A stretch of 64,000 nt of DNA. Source: DASUTB01 sp036374835 (lineage in GTDB: Bacteria > Actinomycetota > Actinomycetes > Jiangellales > Jiangellaceae). Shown here piece by piece: positions 7,998 to 15,682 of the stretch. The notes beneath the pieces were generated by a model. The model was not told the DNA's origin, ran no database searches, and worked only from the letters and a program-made list of their open reading frames with translations. Numbering within the stretch: position 1 is the first letter of the stretch; the number at the start of each line of letters is the position of its first letter. A program made the translations under genes and the position numbers. Where the stretch lies: contig DASUTB010000023.1 in the NCBI GenBank assembly GCA_036374835.1, forward strand, positions 69,938 to 133,937, written 5' to 3'.

Positions 7998-9098
7998 TCA
8001 GACGATGCGGTGCATCCAACCGTGCGTATCCTCGGCCCGCCCGTACTGCACGTCGAGCAGCGCGGCGCGGATTTCCGCGGTCACCGGACCGGTCTCGCTG
8101 CCCATCGACACCTCGCCGCCGTCCCACTTCAGCGTGCCGAGCGGCGTGACGACGGCGGCCGTCCCGCACGCGAACACCTCGGTTATCTCACCGGACGCCA
8201 CGCTGTCGCGCCACTCGTCGATGCTGACGGGCCGCTCCTCGACCTTGAAGCCCCGGTCGCCGGCCAGCATCAGGATCGATTCGCGGGTGATGCCCTCGAG
8301 GATCGTGCCGGTGAGGTTCGGCGTGACGATCGACCCGTCGGAGTGCACGAAGTACAGGTTCATGCCACCGAGTTCCTCGACCCAACGTCGCTCGGCCGCG
8401 TCCAGGAAGCAGACCTGCGCACAACCGTGCTCCAGCGCCTCCTGCTGCGCGACCAGGCTCGCCGCATAGTTGCCCGCCGCCTTGGCCGCACCGGTACCAC
8501 CGGGAGCCGCCCGCGTGTACTCGGTGGACAGCCAGATGTCGACCGGCTTGACGCCCGAGGCGAAATAGGAACCCGCCGGCGACGCGATCAGGCAGAAGGT
8601 CACCTCCGCGGCCGGGCGCACGCCGAGGAACGTTTCGGACGCGAACATGAACGGCCGCAGGTACAGACTCGACTCGGCGCCGGACGGCACCCACTCGGAG
8701 TCCGTGCGAACCAGCAGTTCGACGGCATCGACGAACGCGCTGACCGGCAGTTGCGGCAACGCCATTCGCGCAGCGCTGCGGGCGAATCGAGCGCCGTTGG
8801 CGTCCGGACGGAACGCCCAGATCGAGCCGTCCTCGTGCCGGTACGCCTTCAACCCTTCGAAGATCGCCTGCGCATAATGCAGCACGGCGGTGGCCGGGTC
8901 GAGCGACAGTGGTGCGTACGGACGGACGCCGGCGTCGTGCCAGCCAATGTCCGTCGTCCATGTGGCGGTGATCATGTGGTCGGTGAACGTCGACCCGAAG
9001 CCCGGGCTGGCGAGGATCTTTTCACGCTGCGCGGCCGGTACTGGATTCGCCGACAACTCGGTCGAGAAGTCCAGAGTGCGTTCCGGTGCGCTGGCCAT
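7998..9098 (-). CDS. ilvE: Branched-chain amino acid aminotransferase
   Basis: 366 residues, class IV PLP aminotransferase. It performs the last step of leucine, isoleucine and valine synthesis, transferring the amino group from glutamate to the 2-oxo acids. The PLP lysine lies in GAAKAAGNYAAS; QAIFEGLKAYR and the ELGGMNLYFV region are typical of the actinobacterial IlvE type. ATG at 9098 with GAAAGGGA upstream. It shares a divergent promoter region with leuB, which contains a palindrome-like site at 9129-9146 that recurs near 10834. The gene lies upstream of cimA but is separated from it by the cimA leader. Confidence 0.93.
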   Translation of the reverse strand: MASAPERTLDFSTELSANPVPAAQREKILASPGFGSTFTDHMITATWTTDIGWHDAGVRPYAPLSLDPATAVLHYAQAIFEGLKAYRHEDGSIWAFRPDANGARFARSAARMALPQLPVSAFVDAVELLVRTDSEWVPSGAESSLYLRPFMFASETFLGVRPAAEVTFCLIASPAGSYFASGVKPVDIWLSTEYTRAAPGGTGAAKAAGNYAASLVAQQEALEHGCAQVCFLDAAERRWVEELGGMNLYFVHSDGSIVTPNLTGTILEGITRESILMLAGDRGFKVEERPVSIDEWRDSVASGEITEVFACGTAAVVTPLGTLKWDGGEVSMGSETGPVTAEIRAALLDVQYGRAEDTHGWMHRIV

Positions 9099-9128
9099 GG
9101 CCGGTCCCTTTCATGTCGGGGTCTGAAC

Positions 9129-9146
9129 AACTAGGACGTCCAAGTT
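9129..9146. promoter_or_regulatory. Palindromic operator-like site upstream of ilvE
   Basis: AACTAGGACGTCCAAGTT (9129-9146) has near-perfect two-fold symmetry and lies in the 5' leader of ilvE. A closely related perfect palindrome, CTAGGACGTCCTAG, is found at 10834-10847. The binding protein is unknown. Confidence 0.45.
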
Positions 9147-9260
9147 CATACGCTACCCGTAGCGGCGCGCGCGGCAAACACTCAGGAGTGGGCAAGGCTC
9201 CCGTCCTGCTATGTGAGACGTAGCTGTAGCGGCGAGTACCACCGACGTAGCGTGACCGCC

Positions 9261-10298
9261 ATGGACCACAGCATCAATCTGGCGGTGATCCCGGGCGACG
9301 GCATCGGTCCCGAGGTCGTCGGCGAAGGACTCAAGGTTCTGGACGCGGCGCTCGCCGGGACGGACGTCAAAGCCGCCACGACGACGTATGACCTGGGCGC
9401 GCGGCGCTGGCACGCCACGGGTGAGACGTTGCCTGATTCCGTGCTCGAGGAGCTGCGCGGCTTCGACGCGATCCTGCTCGGCGCCGTCGGCGACCCCGGC
9501 GTGCCGAGCGGAGTGCTCGAACGGGGGCTGCTGTTGCGATTGCGGTTCGAGCTGGATCATTACGTCAACCTGCGCCCCGCCCGGCTCTACCCGGGTGTCG
9601 AGACGCCGCTGGCCAACCCCGGCGAGATCGACTTCGTCGTCGTGCGCGAAGGCACCGAGGGGCCGTACTCCGGAACCGGCGGCGCGCTTCGCGCCGGAAC
9701 GGCCGCCGAGGTCGCCTCCGAAGTGAGCGTGAATACCGCGTTCGGCGTGGAGCGCGTCGTTCGGGACGCCTTCGAGCGAGCGCAGCGCCGTCCCCGCAAG
9801 AAGCTTACGTATGTACACAAGCACAACGTGCTGGTCCATGCCGGACACCTGTGGGAGCGGATCGTCAACGAGGTGTCCGCGGACCATCCCGACGTGGCGG
9901 TGGACTACCTCCACGTGGACGCTGCGACGATCTTCATGGTCAACGACCCCGGACGTTTCGACGTGATCGTGACGGACAACCTGTTCGGCGACATCATCAC
10001 CGATCTCGCGGCCGCGATCACCGGAGGTATCGGGCTGGCCGCCAGCGGCAACGTCAATCCGGACCGGGCGGCACCGTCGATGTTCGAACCAGTCCACGGT
10101 TCGGCGCCGGACATCGCCGGGCAAGGAGTGGCGGACCCCACCGCAACCGTGTTGTCGGTGGGAATGATGCTGGACCACCTCGGTCTTACCGAACCTGCGG
10201 CGACCATCGAGGCGGCCGTCGCGACGGACCTTGCCGGGCGGGCCGGCGCACGCCGCACGGCCGACATCGGCGATGCTCTGGCGTCAGCCGTAGGCTGA
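9261..10298 (+). CDS. leuB: 3-isopropylmalate dehydrogenase
   Basis: 345 residues. It oxidises and decarboxylates 3-isopropylmalate to 2-oxoisocaproate with NAD+ in leucine synthesis. The isocitrate/isopropylmalate dehydrogenase fold is clear: AVIPGDGIGPEV at the N-terminus, the substrate and metal residues in VTDNLFGDIITD, and EPVHGSAPDIAG near the NAD site. Length and motifs match the short actinobacterial LeuB (as in M. tuberculosis). The ATG at 9261 starts the conserved domain; the upstream in-frame extension has no family match. No strong ribosome binding site is seen, so a short or absent 5' UTR is possible. It is divergent from ilvE; a strong hairpin lies 70 bp downstream. Confidence 0.93.
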   Translation: MDHSINLAVIPGDGIGPEVVGEGLKVLDAALAGTDVKAATTTYDLGARRWHATGETLPDSVLEELRGFDAILLGAVGDPGVPSGVLERGLLLRLRFELDHYVNLRPARLYPGVETPLANPGEIDFVVVREGTEGPYSGTGGALRAGTAAEVASEVSVNTAFGVERVVRDAFERAQRRPRKKLTYVHKHNVLVHAGHLWERIVNEVSADHPDVAVDYLHVDAATIFMVNDPGRFDVIVTDNLFGDIITDLAAAITGGIGLAASGNVNPDRAAPSMFEPVHGSAPDIAGQGVADPTATVLSVGMMLDHLGLTEPAATIEAAVATDLAGRAGARRTADIGDALASAVG

Positions 10299-10368
10299 GA
10301 CGGCGATCGCACGGGCACGTACCGTGCTCCGGTCGGTGCCGCCTGAACAGCGTGACCTGAACAAGAAG

Positions 10369-10404
10369 CAGGGCCCGCACCTCCCCCGCAGGCGCGGGCC
10401 CTGG
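10369..10404. terminator. Bidirectional terminator-like hairpin after leuB
   Basis: CAGGGCCCGC (10369-10378) pairs with GCGGGCCCTG (about 10394-10403) around a short GC-rich loop. It lies between leuB (+) and the small minus-strand ORF at 10489-10572; on the minus strand it is followed by a CTTCTTGTTC pyrimidine run. It probably ends both transcripts. Confidence 0.6.
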
Positions 10405-10409
10405 CCTGG

Positions 10410-10491
10410 TAGCCAATCGAACAACGCCGGGCCCGGTTGGACTCTTCCGCGAAGTACCGCGGGGCCTGGCGACTCGTTGTTCTGTTGGCTA
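10410..10491. repeat. 82-bp inverted-repeat unit
   Basis: TAGCCAATCGAACAACG (10410-10426) is repeated inverted as CGTTGTTCTGTTGGCTA (10475-10491), with 15 of 17 bases paired. The right arm contains the stop codon of the small ORF at 10489-10572. No second copy is seen in the window. Confidence 0.55.
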
Positions 10492-10572
10492 ATGCCCGGT
10501 TTCGCCGCCGTTGTCACGGCGATCCATGGCCTCTTGCAACGCGTGCTTCGCGTTGCGCTCAGCCTCAGACAT
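10489..10572 (-). CDS. Possible 27-residue small protein
   Basis: ATG 10572 to TAG 10489 encodes a 27-residue, charged, helix-prone peptide beginning MSEAERNAKHALQEA and ending GGETGH. A good ribosome binding site (GGAG, 7 bp upstream) precedes it, and an inverted repeat plus a strong terminator-like hairpin follow. This combination supports a real small gene rather than a chance ORF. I do not recognise the peptide and assign no function. Nothing else in the 10,300-10,945 interval looks coding. Confidence 0.45.
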   Translation of the reverse strand: MSEAERNAKHALQEAMDRRDNGGETGH

Positions 10573-10833
10573 ATGTTTGCTCCATTCACCTACTACGGGC
10601 GTACCCCGTTGATTCCTGCTTAAACCAGGCGAGAAGCTCTTGACCGCCGCGAACCCGCACTCATGATGCGGAGTCTTCGTATCTGGCTGGTCGGCCCGGA
10701 TCGCGGGTGGCCCTCGTCATGCGGTCGGCTTGGCGCATACGCCGATCTCCGCGGCGGGGCGCCGGCCTATCGGACCCCGTCGCGGCAGCTAAGAATGCGT
10801 ACCGTCCACGACATGACGCGTCCGAGACTACTC

Positions 10834-10847
10834 CTAGGACGTCCTAG
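10834..10847. promoter_or_regulatory. Perfect 14-bp palindrome CTAGGACGTCCTAG
   Basis: It shares the CTAGGACGTCC core with the site in the ilvE leader (9129-9146). This is the size and symmetry of a dimeric repressor operator. No gene start is obvious next to it. Confidence 0.4.
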
Positions 10848-10863
10848 TTGTCTTCCATTATGG

Positions 10864-10892
10864 TCAGCAGTCTCACATCGCAAGACTGCTGA
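10864..10892. terminator. Hairpin downstream of the dedA gene
   Basis: TCAGCAGTCT pairs perfectly with AGACTGCTGA around a 9-nt loop. It lies 54 bp beyond the stop of the minus-strand DedA gene. No T-run follows, so it could be an RNA 3' end stabiliser rather than an intrinsic terminator. Confidence 0.4.
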
Positions 10893-10945
10893 TCTACGAG
10901 CCAGGCACTTGTCGTGGTTCGGGCGGATGCCACCGCTGTTGGAAG

Positions 10946-11605
10946 CTATGCCTTTGGATCGCCGGTGGCCTCGTCCGGCGTGAGCGACGCGACCGCATGC
11001 TCGGCTGCGTGGCGCCTCCGGATGTGCCTGACCATCTCCACAACGACGGTGATCGTCAGCGCAATGCCCAGCCCGAGCAGCAGGCCCCGGATCGGGTCGC
11101 CTTCGAACCAGTTGCCGGCGAAGTACCCGATGAACGCGGAGTACACACCCCACGAGAGCGCGGCGATCGCGTCGAAGATACTGAATCTTGCCAGTGGATA
11201 GGCGGCTGCGCCGCAGGTGAGCGTCGTAGCAGTGCGCCCACCTGGAATGTAGCGCGCGACGACGAGAACCAGACCGCCGCGGATCGCCAGTTCCCGCTGC
11301 GCCCAACCGGTGGCGGCTAACACACTCTTGCCCCTGCCGAATCGCCGCAGCAGAGCTCCGCCGCCATACCTGCCGATGAAATACGAGATGTGGTCACCGG
11401 TGAATGCCCCGGCGGCCGCAGCCAGGACCACGATCAGCACATTCGGTTCACCGGTCGCCGCCGCGAATACGCCGGCGGTAATGACCAGCGTCTCGCTCGG
11501 AACCACCGGGAAGAAGGCATCGAGCGCCGCTATCGCGTACAGCGCAAGATAGACCCATGGCGAGCCCATCAGGCCCTCGACGGCGACAACAAGCTCGTCA
11601 ATCAT
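10946..11605 (-). CDS. DedA-family membrane protein
   Basis: 219 residues with four to five hydrophobic segments. The DedA/SNARE-associated (PF09335) signature is clear: FPVVPSETLVITAG near the N-terminus, then GDHISYFIGRYGG and RYIPGGRTATTL, the conserved re-entrant-loop motifs. DedA proteins act in membrane homeostasis and as polyprenyl-phosphate/phospholipid flippases (UptA, PetA). The ATG at 11605 is preferred because GGAGG precedes it at good spacing; a start at 11641 would add 12 residues. The gene is alone on its strand. Confidence 0.87.
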   Translation of the reverse strand: MIDELVVAVEGLMGSPWVYLALYAIAALDAFFPVVPSETLVITAGVFAAATGEPNVLIVVLAAAAGAFTGDHISYFIGRYGGGALLRRFGRGKSVLAATGWAQRELAIRGGLVLVVARYIPGGRTATTLTCGAAAYPLARFSIFDAIAALSWGVYSAFIGYFAGNWFEGDPIRGLLLGLGIALTITVVVEMVRHIRRRHAAEHAVASLTPDEATGDPKA

Positions 11606-11753
11606 TCCGGCGGCCTCCTGCCGAACACGCCGGATCGACATTCATACGCTTCAGCCACGCCCATTACCGTGCCCGACAACAGAATGTTGCGCACCTGGGG
11701 ATTCTCCCAAACAAACCCTGAGTCGACCCTGAGTCAGCCCCGCAAACGCAGGC

Positions 11754-11791
11754 TTGACTCTGACGTTACGGCATGGCCTTAGATGATTAGC
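11754..11791 (+). promoter_or_regulatory. MerR-type promoter with 19-bp spacer
   Basis: A -35 box TTGACT (11754-11759) and a -10 box TTAGAT (11779-11784) are separated by 19 bp, the over-long spacer typical of promoters activated by MerR-family proteins. The spacer contains the near-palindrome TGACGTTACGGCA. Transcription would begin at about 11791-11792, right at a GTG codon of the MerR gene. Confidence 0.6.
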
Positions 11792-12625
11792 GTGCTTCGA
11801 ATCGGCGACTTCGCCCGCCGGGCCGGCGTCACCGTCCGCTCGTTGCGGCACTACGAGGAACTCGGGCTGCTGCGACCCGAGTGGGTGGACCCGGACACCG
11901 GATACCGGTGGTACGCCACCTACCAGGTCGGCACCGTGAACCGCCTCGTCGCGCTCAAGGAACTGGGCTTCACGTTGGAGCAATGCCGCGTCCTTCTCGA
12001 CGAGCAGCTCTCGGTCGAGCAACTCCGCGGCATGCTCCGGCTACGGCGCGCCGAGATCCAGCAGCGCATCGCGTCCGATACCGCGCGCCTCGACGAGGTC
12101 GCCAAGCGTCTCACATCGATCGAGAGAGGACTCACCGTGACCAACAGCACGCTCGAATTCAAGCCGCTGCCCGCGCTCCGGCTCGCCCAAGTCAGCGCGG
12201 AGGTGAACGACACCGTCGAGATTCCCACCGCTACCCGCGAACTGTTCGAGACCTTGACCGCACGACTCGAGTCCGCCGGCCACCCGCTCGAGGGGCGCGG
12301 CATCCGGACATACTACGGACGTCCCGACGGCTCCAAGATCGACGTCGCCACAGGCATACCGGTGGGCGCGGCGGCAGACCCGATCGACGGGCTGGAAACC
12401 GTCGAACTCGATCGGGAAGAGCCTGCCGCCGCCGTCGTGTTCCGCGGTCCGCCGGATGAGATCGCCGACGCCTGGTACACGTTCGAGGTCGCCCTCGAGG
12501 AGCACGGGCTCGAGTCGTACGGCGTCAACCGCCAGCTGTTCATCGACGCACCGGACGGTGCCGACGAATGGATCGTCGAACTACAGTGCCCGGTGCGCGA
12601 TCGCGGATCGGGCTGCGCCGGCTGA
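11792..12625 (+). CDS. MerR-family regulator with GyrI-like effector domain
   Basis: 277 residues. The N-terminal winged helix (IGDFARRAGVTVRSLRHYEE, wing GYRWY) is MerR type, followed by a dimerisation coiled coil (residues about 75-115) and a C-terminal GyrI/BmrR-like ligand-binding domain of about 150 residues. Such proteins sense amphipathic cations or drugs and activate efflux genes. The GTG at 11792 is preferred because the predicted transcription start coincides with it (leaderless); an ATG at 11783 would lie inside the -10 box. Autoregulation is likely. The target gene is unknown; the divergent DedA gene is one candidate. Confidence 0.85.
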   Translation: MLRIGDFARRAGVTVRSLRHYEELGLLRPEWVDPDTGYRWYATYQVGTVNRLVALKELGFTLEQCRVLLDEQLSVEQLRGMLRLRRAEIQQRIASDTARLDEVAKRLTSIERGLTVTNSTLEFKPLPALRLAQVSAEVNDTVEIPTATRELFETLTARLESAGHPLEGRGIRTYYGRPDGSKIDVATGIPVGAAADPIDGLETVELDREEPAAAVVFRGPPDEIADAWYTFEVALEEHGLESYGVNRQLFIDAPDGADEWIVELQCPVRDRGSGCAG

Positions 12626-12641
12626 CGGCGTCCGGCGGCCG

Positions 12642-14231
12642 TCACCCGTCCAGGTCGATCGTCCGGCCCCACTCGGCGCCGACGGCCGACACGATCTCGT
12701 CGAGCACATCGTTGGTGAGCGCGTTGTCGATCGTCATCGCCACGAGCGCCTTGCCGCCCTTGGTGTCCCGGCTGACCTGCATGCCGGCGATGTTCACCGC
12801 CGAGTCGCCCAGGATTCGGCCGACGGTTCCGACCACTCCCGGCCGGTCGGTGTACATGAAGAACGCCATGTGCTCGCTCGGCTGCACCTCGATGTCATAG
12901 CCGAGCACCTCGACGAGCTTGCCGACCTGCTTACGGCCCATGAGCGTGCCGCCGACCGAGATGACACGTCCGTCGGGCATAACGCCGCGCAGCGTGATGA
13001 GGTTTCGGAAGTCCGGGGACTCGTCGCTGGTGACGAGCCTGACCTCGACGCCGCGGTCGGCCGCGATGAGCGGGGCGTTGACGAACGTCACCGGGTCTTC
13101 GACGACGTCCGAGAACACGCCTTTCAGGGCGGCAAGCTCGAGCACCTTGACATCGTGCTGGCTGATCTCTCCTTTGACCTCCACGTCGATCTGCGAGGCG
13201 ACCCCGCCGGCCAGACCGGTGAAGATGCGGCCGAGCTGCTCGGCGAGCGGAATGCCGGGACGAACGTCTTCGGCGATCGCGCCGCCCTTGACGTTGACCG
13301 CGTCCGGAACCAGCTCACCGGCGAGCGCCAGGCGAACCGACTTGGCCACCGCCACACCGGCCTTCTCCTGGGCTTCGCTCGTGGATGCGCCGAGGTGGGG
13401 TGTGACGACCACCGACTCGAAGTCGAACAGCGGGGACTCGGTGCACGGCTCGGACGCGAACACGTCGACGCCGGCGCCGGCCACGCGTCCTTCCTTCAGT
13501 GCGACGGCCAGCGCGTGCTCGTCGACGATGCCGCCGCGCGCGGCGTTGATGATCCGTACGCTCGGCTTGACCTTGCGCAGCGCCTGTTCACCGATGAGGC
13601 CTTGCGTCTCGTGAGTCTTCGGCAGGTGGACAGTGATGAAGTCGCTGCTCTCGAGCAGTTGATCCAGCCCGACCAGGTGCACGCCGAGCTGTGCGGCGCG
13701 GGCGGCCGTCACGTACGGGTCGTAGCCGATCACCTCCATGCCGAACGAGGCGAGCCGCTGGGCGACGAGCGCGCCGATCCGGCCGAGGCCCACGACTCCG
13801 ACGACCTTCTCGAACAGCTCGGTTCCGGAGTACTTGCTGCGCTGCCACTCCCCTGCCTTGAGCGCGGCATTGGCCGGCGCCACGTTTCGAGCGGTGGCCA
13901 GCAGCAGGCCCACGGCTAGCTCGGCGGCACTGATGATGTTCGACGTCGGCGCGTTGACGACCATGACGCCGGCCTGGGTCGCGGCCTTGACGTCGATGTT
14001 GTCCAACCCGACACCGGCCCGGGCGATCACCTGCAGATTCGGCGCCGCGGCGATGGCCTCGGCGTCGATCGTCGTCGCGCTGCGCACCAGAACCGCGGAC
14101 GCCTCGGACAGCGCCGGCAGCAACTCGGACCGGTCCGGGCCGTTGCAGTACCGGACCTCGTAGTCCGGGCCGAGCGCTTCGACGGTCGCGGGGGACAGCT
14201 TGTCAGCGATCAGGATGACGGGCTTGCTCAC
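12642..14231 (-). CDS. serA: D-3-phosphoglycerate dehydrogenase
   Basis: 529 residues, the length of the long actinobacterial SerA (type 1). It oxidises 3-phosphoglycerate to 3-phosphohydroxypyruvate with NAD+, the first step of serine synthesis. Domains: substrate-binding N-terminus (KPVILIADKLSPATVEAL), NAD-binding Rossmann region with VVGLGRIGALVAQRL, NAARGGIVDE and PHLGASTSEAQ, an intervening domain, and a C-terminal ACT domain (MFFMYTDRPGVVG-like stretch, DNALTNDVLDEI) for serine feedback. The GTG at 14231 starts the conserved protein. It is convergent with the MerR gene (16-bp gap). The 314-bp upstream region is taken up by nested inverted repeats. Confidence 0.94.
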   Translation of the reverse strand: MSKPVILIADKLSPATVEALGPDYEVRYCNGPDRSELLPALSEASAVLVRSATTIDAEAIAAAPNLQVIARAGVGLDNIDVKAATQAGVMVVNAPTSNIISAAELAVGLLLATARNVAPANAALKAGEWQRSKYSGTELFEKVVGVVGLGRIGALVAQRLASFGMEVIGYDPYVTAARAAQLGVHLVGLDQLLESSDFITVHLPKTHETQGLIGEQALRKVKPSVRIINAARGGIVDEHALAVALKEGRVAGAGVDVFASEPCTESPLFDFESVVVTPHLGASTSEAQEKAGVAVAKSVRLALAGELVPDAVNVKGGAIAEDVRPGIPLAEQLGRIFTGLAGGVASQIDVEVKGEISQHDVKVLELAALKGVFSDVVEDPVTFVNAPLIAADRGVEVRLVTSDESPDFRNLITLRGVMPDGRVISVGGTLMGRKQVGKLVEVLGYDIEVQPSEHMAFFMYTDRPGVVGTVGRILGDSAVNIAGMQVSRDTKGGKALVAMTIDNALTNDVLDEIVSAVGAEWGRTIDLDG

Positions 14232-14257
14232 GTTGGGATACACCCACTTCGAAATTG

Positions 14258-14361
14258 GTGGCACGAGAATGCGGCACGACATTGAGCCCGAAGTGAGATT
14301 GTACCCGCCTCGCCCACAACCACCCACCCCCACCAGAATGATCATGTTTGGCACGAGAATA
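14258..14361. repeat. 12-bp direct repeat in the serA upstream region
   Basis: GGCACGAGAAT occurs at about 14259-14270 and again at about 14350-14360, the second copy lying at the inner edge of the left terminal inverted repeat of the MITE-like element. No other copy was noticed. Confidence 0.4.
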
Positions 14362-14541
14362 CCGCCCAAACATGGCTTTCAGACCGCGCAAAGCGCCGAC
14401 AATCCCAGCAAGGCGGTCGCGCCGGCAATCTGTGGGCCGAAGACCCCGCGCGCATGGACAATGCGGTGATCGTCCATGCCGTGCGCGGTTTACAGACGTG
14501 GTCTGGCCGGGAGATGCGTGCCAAACATGGTCATTCTGGCG
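14331..14541. mobile_element. MITE-like element with 25-bp terminal inverted repeats
   Basis: The left end (14331-14355) and the right end (14517-14541) are inverted copies, 23 of 25 identical, both containing CATGTTTGGCACG when read inward. Inside are further palindromes: CATGTTTGG/CCAAACATG (14344-14374) and a long GC-rich stem (about 14446-14488). There is no ORF and no clear target duplication. It ends 4 bp beyond the ilvC stop and lies upstream of serA. It is unrelated to the five-copy palindromic repeat. Confidence 0.55.
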
Positions 14542-14545
14542 GAGG

Positions 14546-15574
14546 TCAGCGGGCGGCGGTGCCCTCCGTGTAGTCGGTGTCGCGCGACTCGATCCACGGC
14601 ATGAGCTTGCGCAGTTCGCGCCCCACCTGCTCGATCGGGTGCTGCTCCCCCTCGGCGCGCAGCCGCTTGAACTCCGGCGCACCGGCGTCCTGATCAGCGA
14701 TGAAGCCCGCGGCCCACGTCCCGTCCTGCACCTCGCGCAGCACCTGGCGCATCCGGTCCTTGACCGACTCGTCGATGATCCGCGGACCGGACGTGTAGTC
14801 ACCGTACTCCGCGGTGTCCGAGACGCTCCAGCGCTGCTTGGCGATGCCGCCCTCGTACATGAGGTCGACGATCAGCTTGAGCTCGTGCAGGCACTCGAAG
14901 TAGGCCACCTCCGGCTGGTAACCGGCCTCGGTCAGCGTCTCGAACCCGGTCTGGATCAGCCGCGAGACGCCACCGCACAACACGGCCTGCTCACCGAACA
15001 GGTCGGTCTCGGTCTCCTCGGCGAACGTCGTCGCGATACCGCCGGCGCGCAGCCCGCCGATCGCCTTCGCGTACGACAGCGTCAGCGGCCACGCCTCACC
15101 GGTGGCGTCCTGCTCGACGGCCACGAGCACCGGCACGCCCCGCCCGTCCACGTACTCCCGCCGCACGAGGTGCCCTGGGCCCTTCGGCGCGACCATGCAC
15201 ACGTCGACACCCGCCGGCGGCTTCACGTACCCGAACCGGATGTTGAAACCGTGGCCGAAGAACAGCGCGTCCCCGTCCTGGAGATTCGGTTCGATCTCGT
15301 TGGTGTACACCTGACGCTGGACGTGGTCCGGTGCCAGCACGACCACCAGGTCCGCCTCCGCCGCAGCCTCGGCCGGCGGCAGCACGCGCAGGCCCTCGGC
15401 AGCCGCCTTATCGCGGCTGGACGAGCCTTCGCGCAGCCCAACCCTGACGTCGACGCCCGAGTCTCGCAGGCTGAGCGCGTGGGCGTGGCCCTGGCTTCCG
15501 TACCCGATCACGGCCACCACCCGGTTCTGGATGACGGACAGGTCGGCGTTGTCGTCGTAGTACATCTCGGCCAT
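14546..15574 (-). CDS. ilvC: Ketol-acid reductoisomerase (NADP+)
   Basis: 342 residues, class I KARI. It isomerises and reduces acetolactate or acetohydroxybutyrate in valine/leucine/isoleucine synthesis. The Rossmann motif GYGSQGHAHALSLRDSG is followed by the cofactor loop GLREGSSSRDKA, whose serines favour NADPH. Catalytic and metal residues lie in HGFNIRFG, APKGPGHLVRREY and the E-rich segment AYFECLHELKLIVDLMYEGG. ATG at 15574. It is downstream of ilvN on the same strand, separated by palindromic repeat copy B (15602-15676), and followed directly by the MITE-like element. Confidence 0.95.
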   Translation of the reverse strand: MAEMYYDDNADLSVIQNRVVAVIGYGSQGHAHALSLRDSGVDVRVGLREGSSSRDKAAAEGLRVLPPAEAAAEADLVVVLAPDHVQRQVYTNEIEPNLQDGDALFFGHGFNIRFGYVKPPAGVDVCMVAPKGPGHLVRREYVDGRGVPVLVAVEQDATGEAWPLTLSYAKAIGGLRAGGIATTFAEETETDLFGEQAVLCGGVSRLIQTGFETLTEAGYQPEVAYFECLHELKLIVDLMYEGGIAKQRWSVSDTAEYGDYTSGPRIIDESVKDRMRQVLREVQDGTWAAGFIADQDAGAPEFKRLRAEGEQHPIEQVGRELRKLMPWIESRDTDYTEGTAAR

Positions 15575-15601
15575 CTTGCCGGCTCTCCTTCGTTTGCTTC
15601 A

Positions 15602-15676
15602 GCAGGCTTGGCGACATCACACCATGCATGCAGGCATGGTGTGATGTTGCTACGCCTGCCGAACGTGATCGAACAA
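15602..15676. repeat. Palindromic intergenic repeat, copy B
   Basis: Same family as 2272-2345. The core stem is GACATCACACCATGC / GCATGGTGTGATGTT; the right flank has GCCGAACGTGATCGAAC. It sits between ilvN and ilvC inside the probable ilvBNC operon, so it would form an intercistronic hairpin in that mRNA. Confidence 0.85.
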
Positions 15677-15682
15677 CATTGA

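Larger units (their letters stand above)
10573..10945. other. Intergenic region without a recognisable gene
   Basis: 373 bp between the small ORF and the DedA gene. Both strands show only short or shadow reading frames. It holds two structured signals: the perfect palindrome CTAGGACGTCCTAG at 10834-10847 and a 10-bp-stem hairpin at 10864-10892. Confidence 0.6.

Noticed and set aside
10864..10892. Intrinsic terminator of the DedA gene
   Set aside because: A good 10-bp stem but no U-run on the relevant strand, so it is listed only as a terminator-like hairpin at low confidence.
12642..14369. SerA with a 46-residue N-terminal extension
   Set aside because: The extension is encoded by the inverted-repeat region; conserved SerA begins at GTG 14231.
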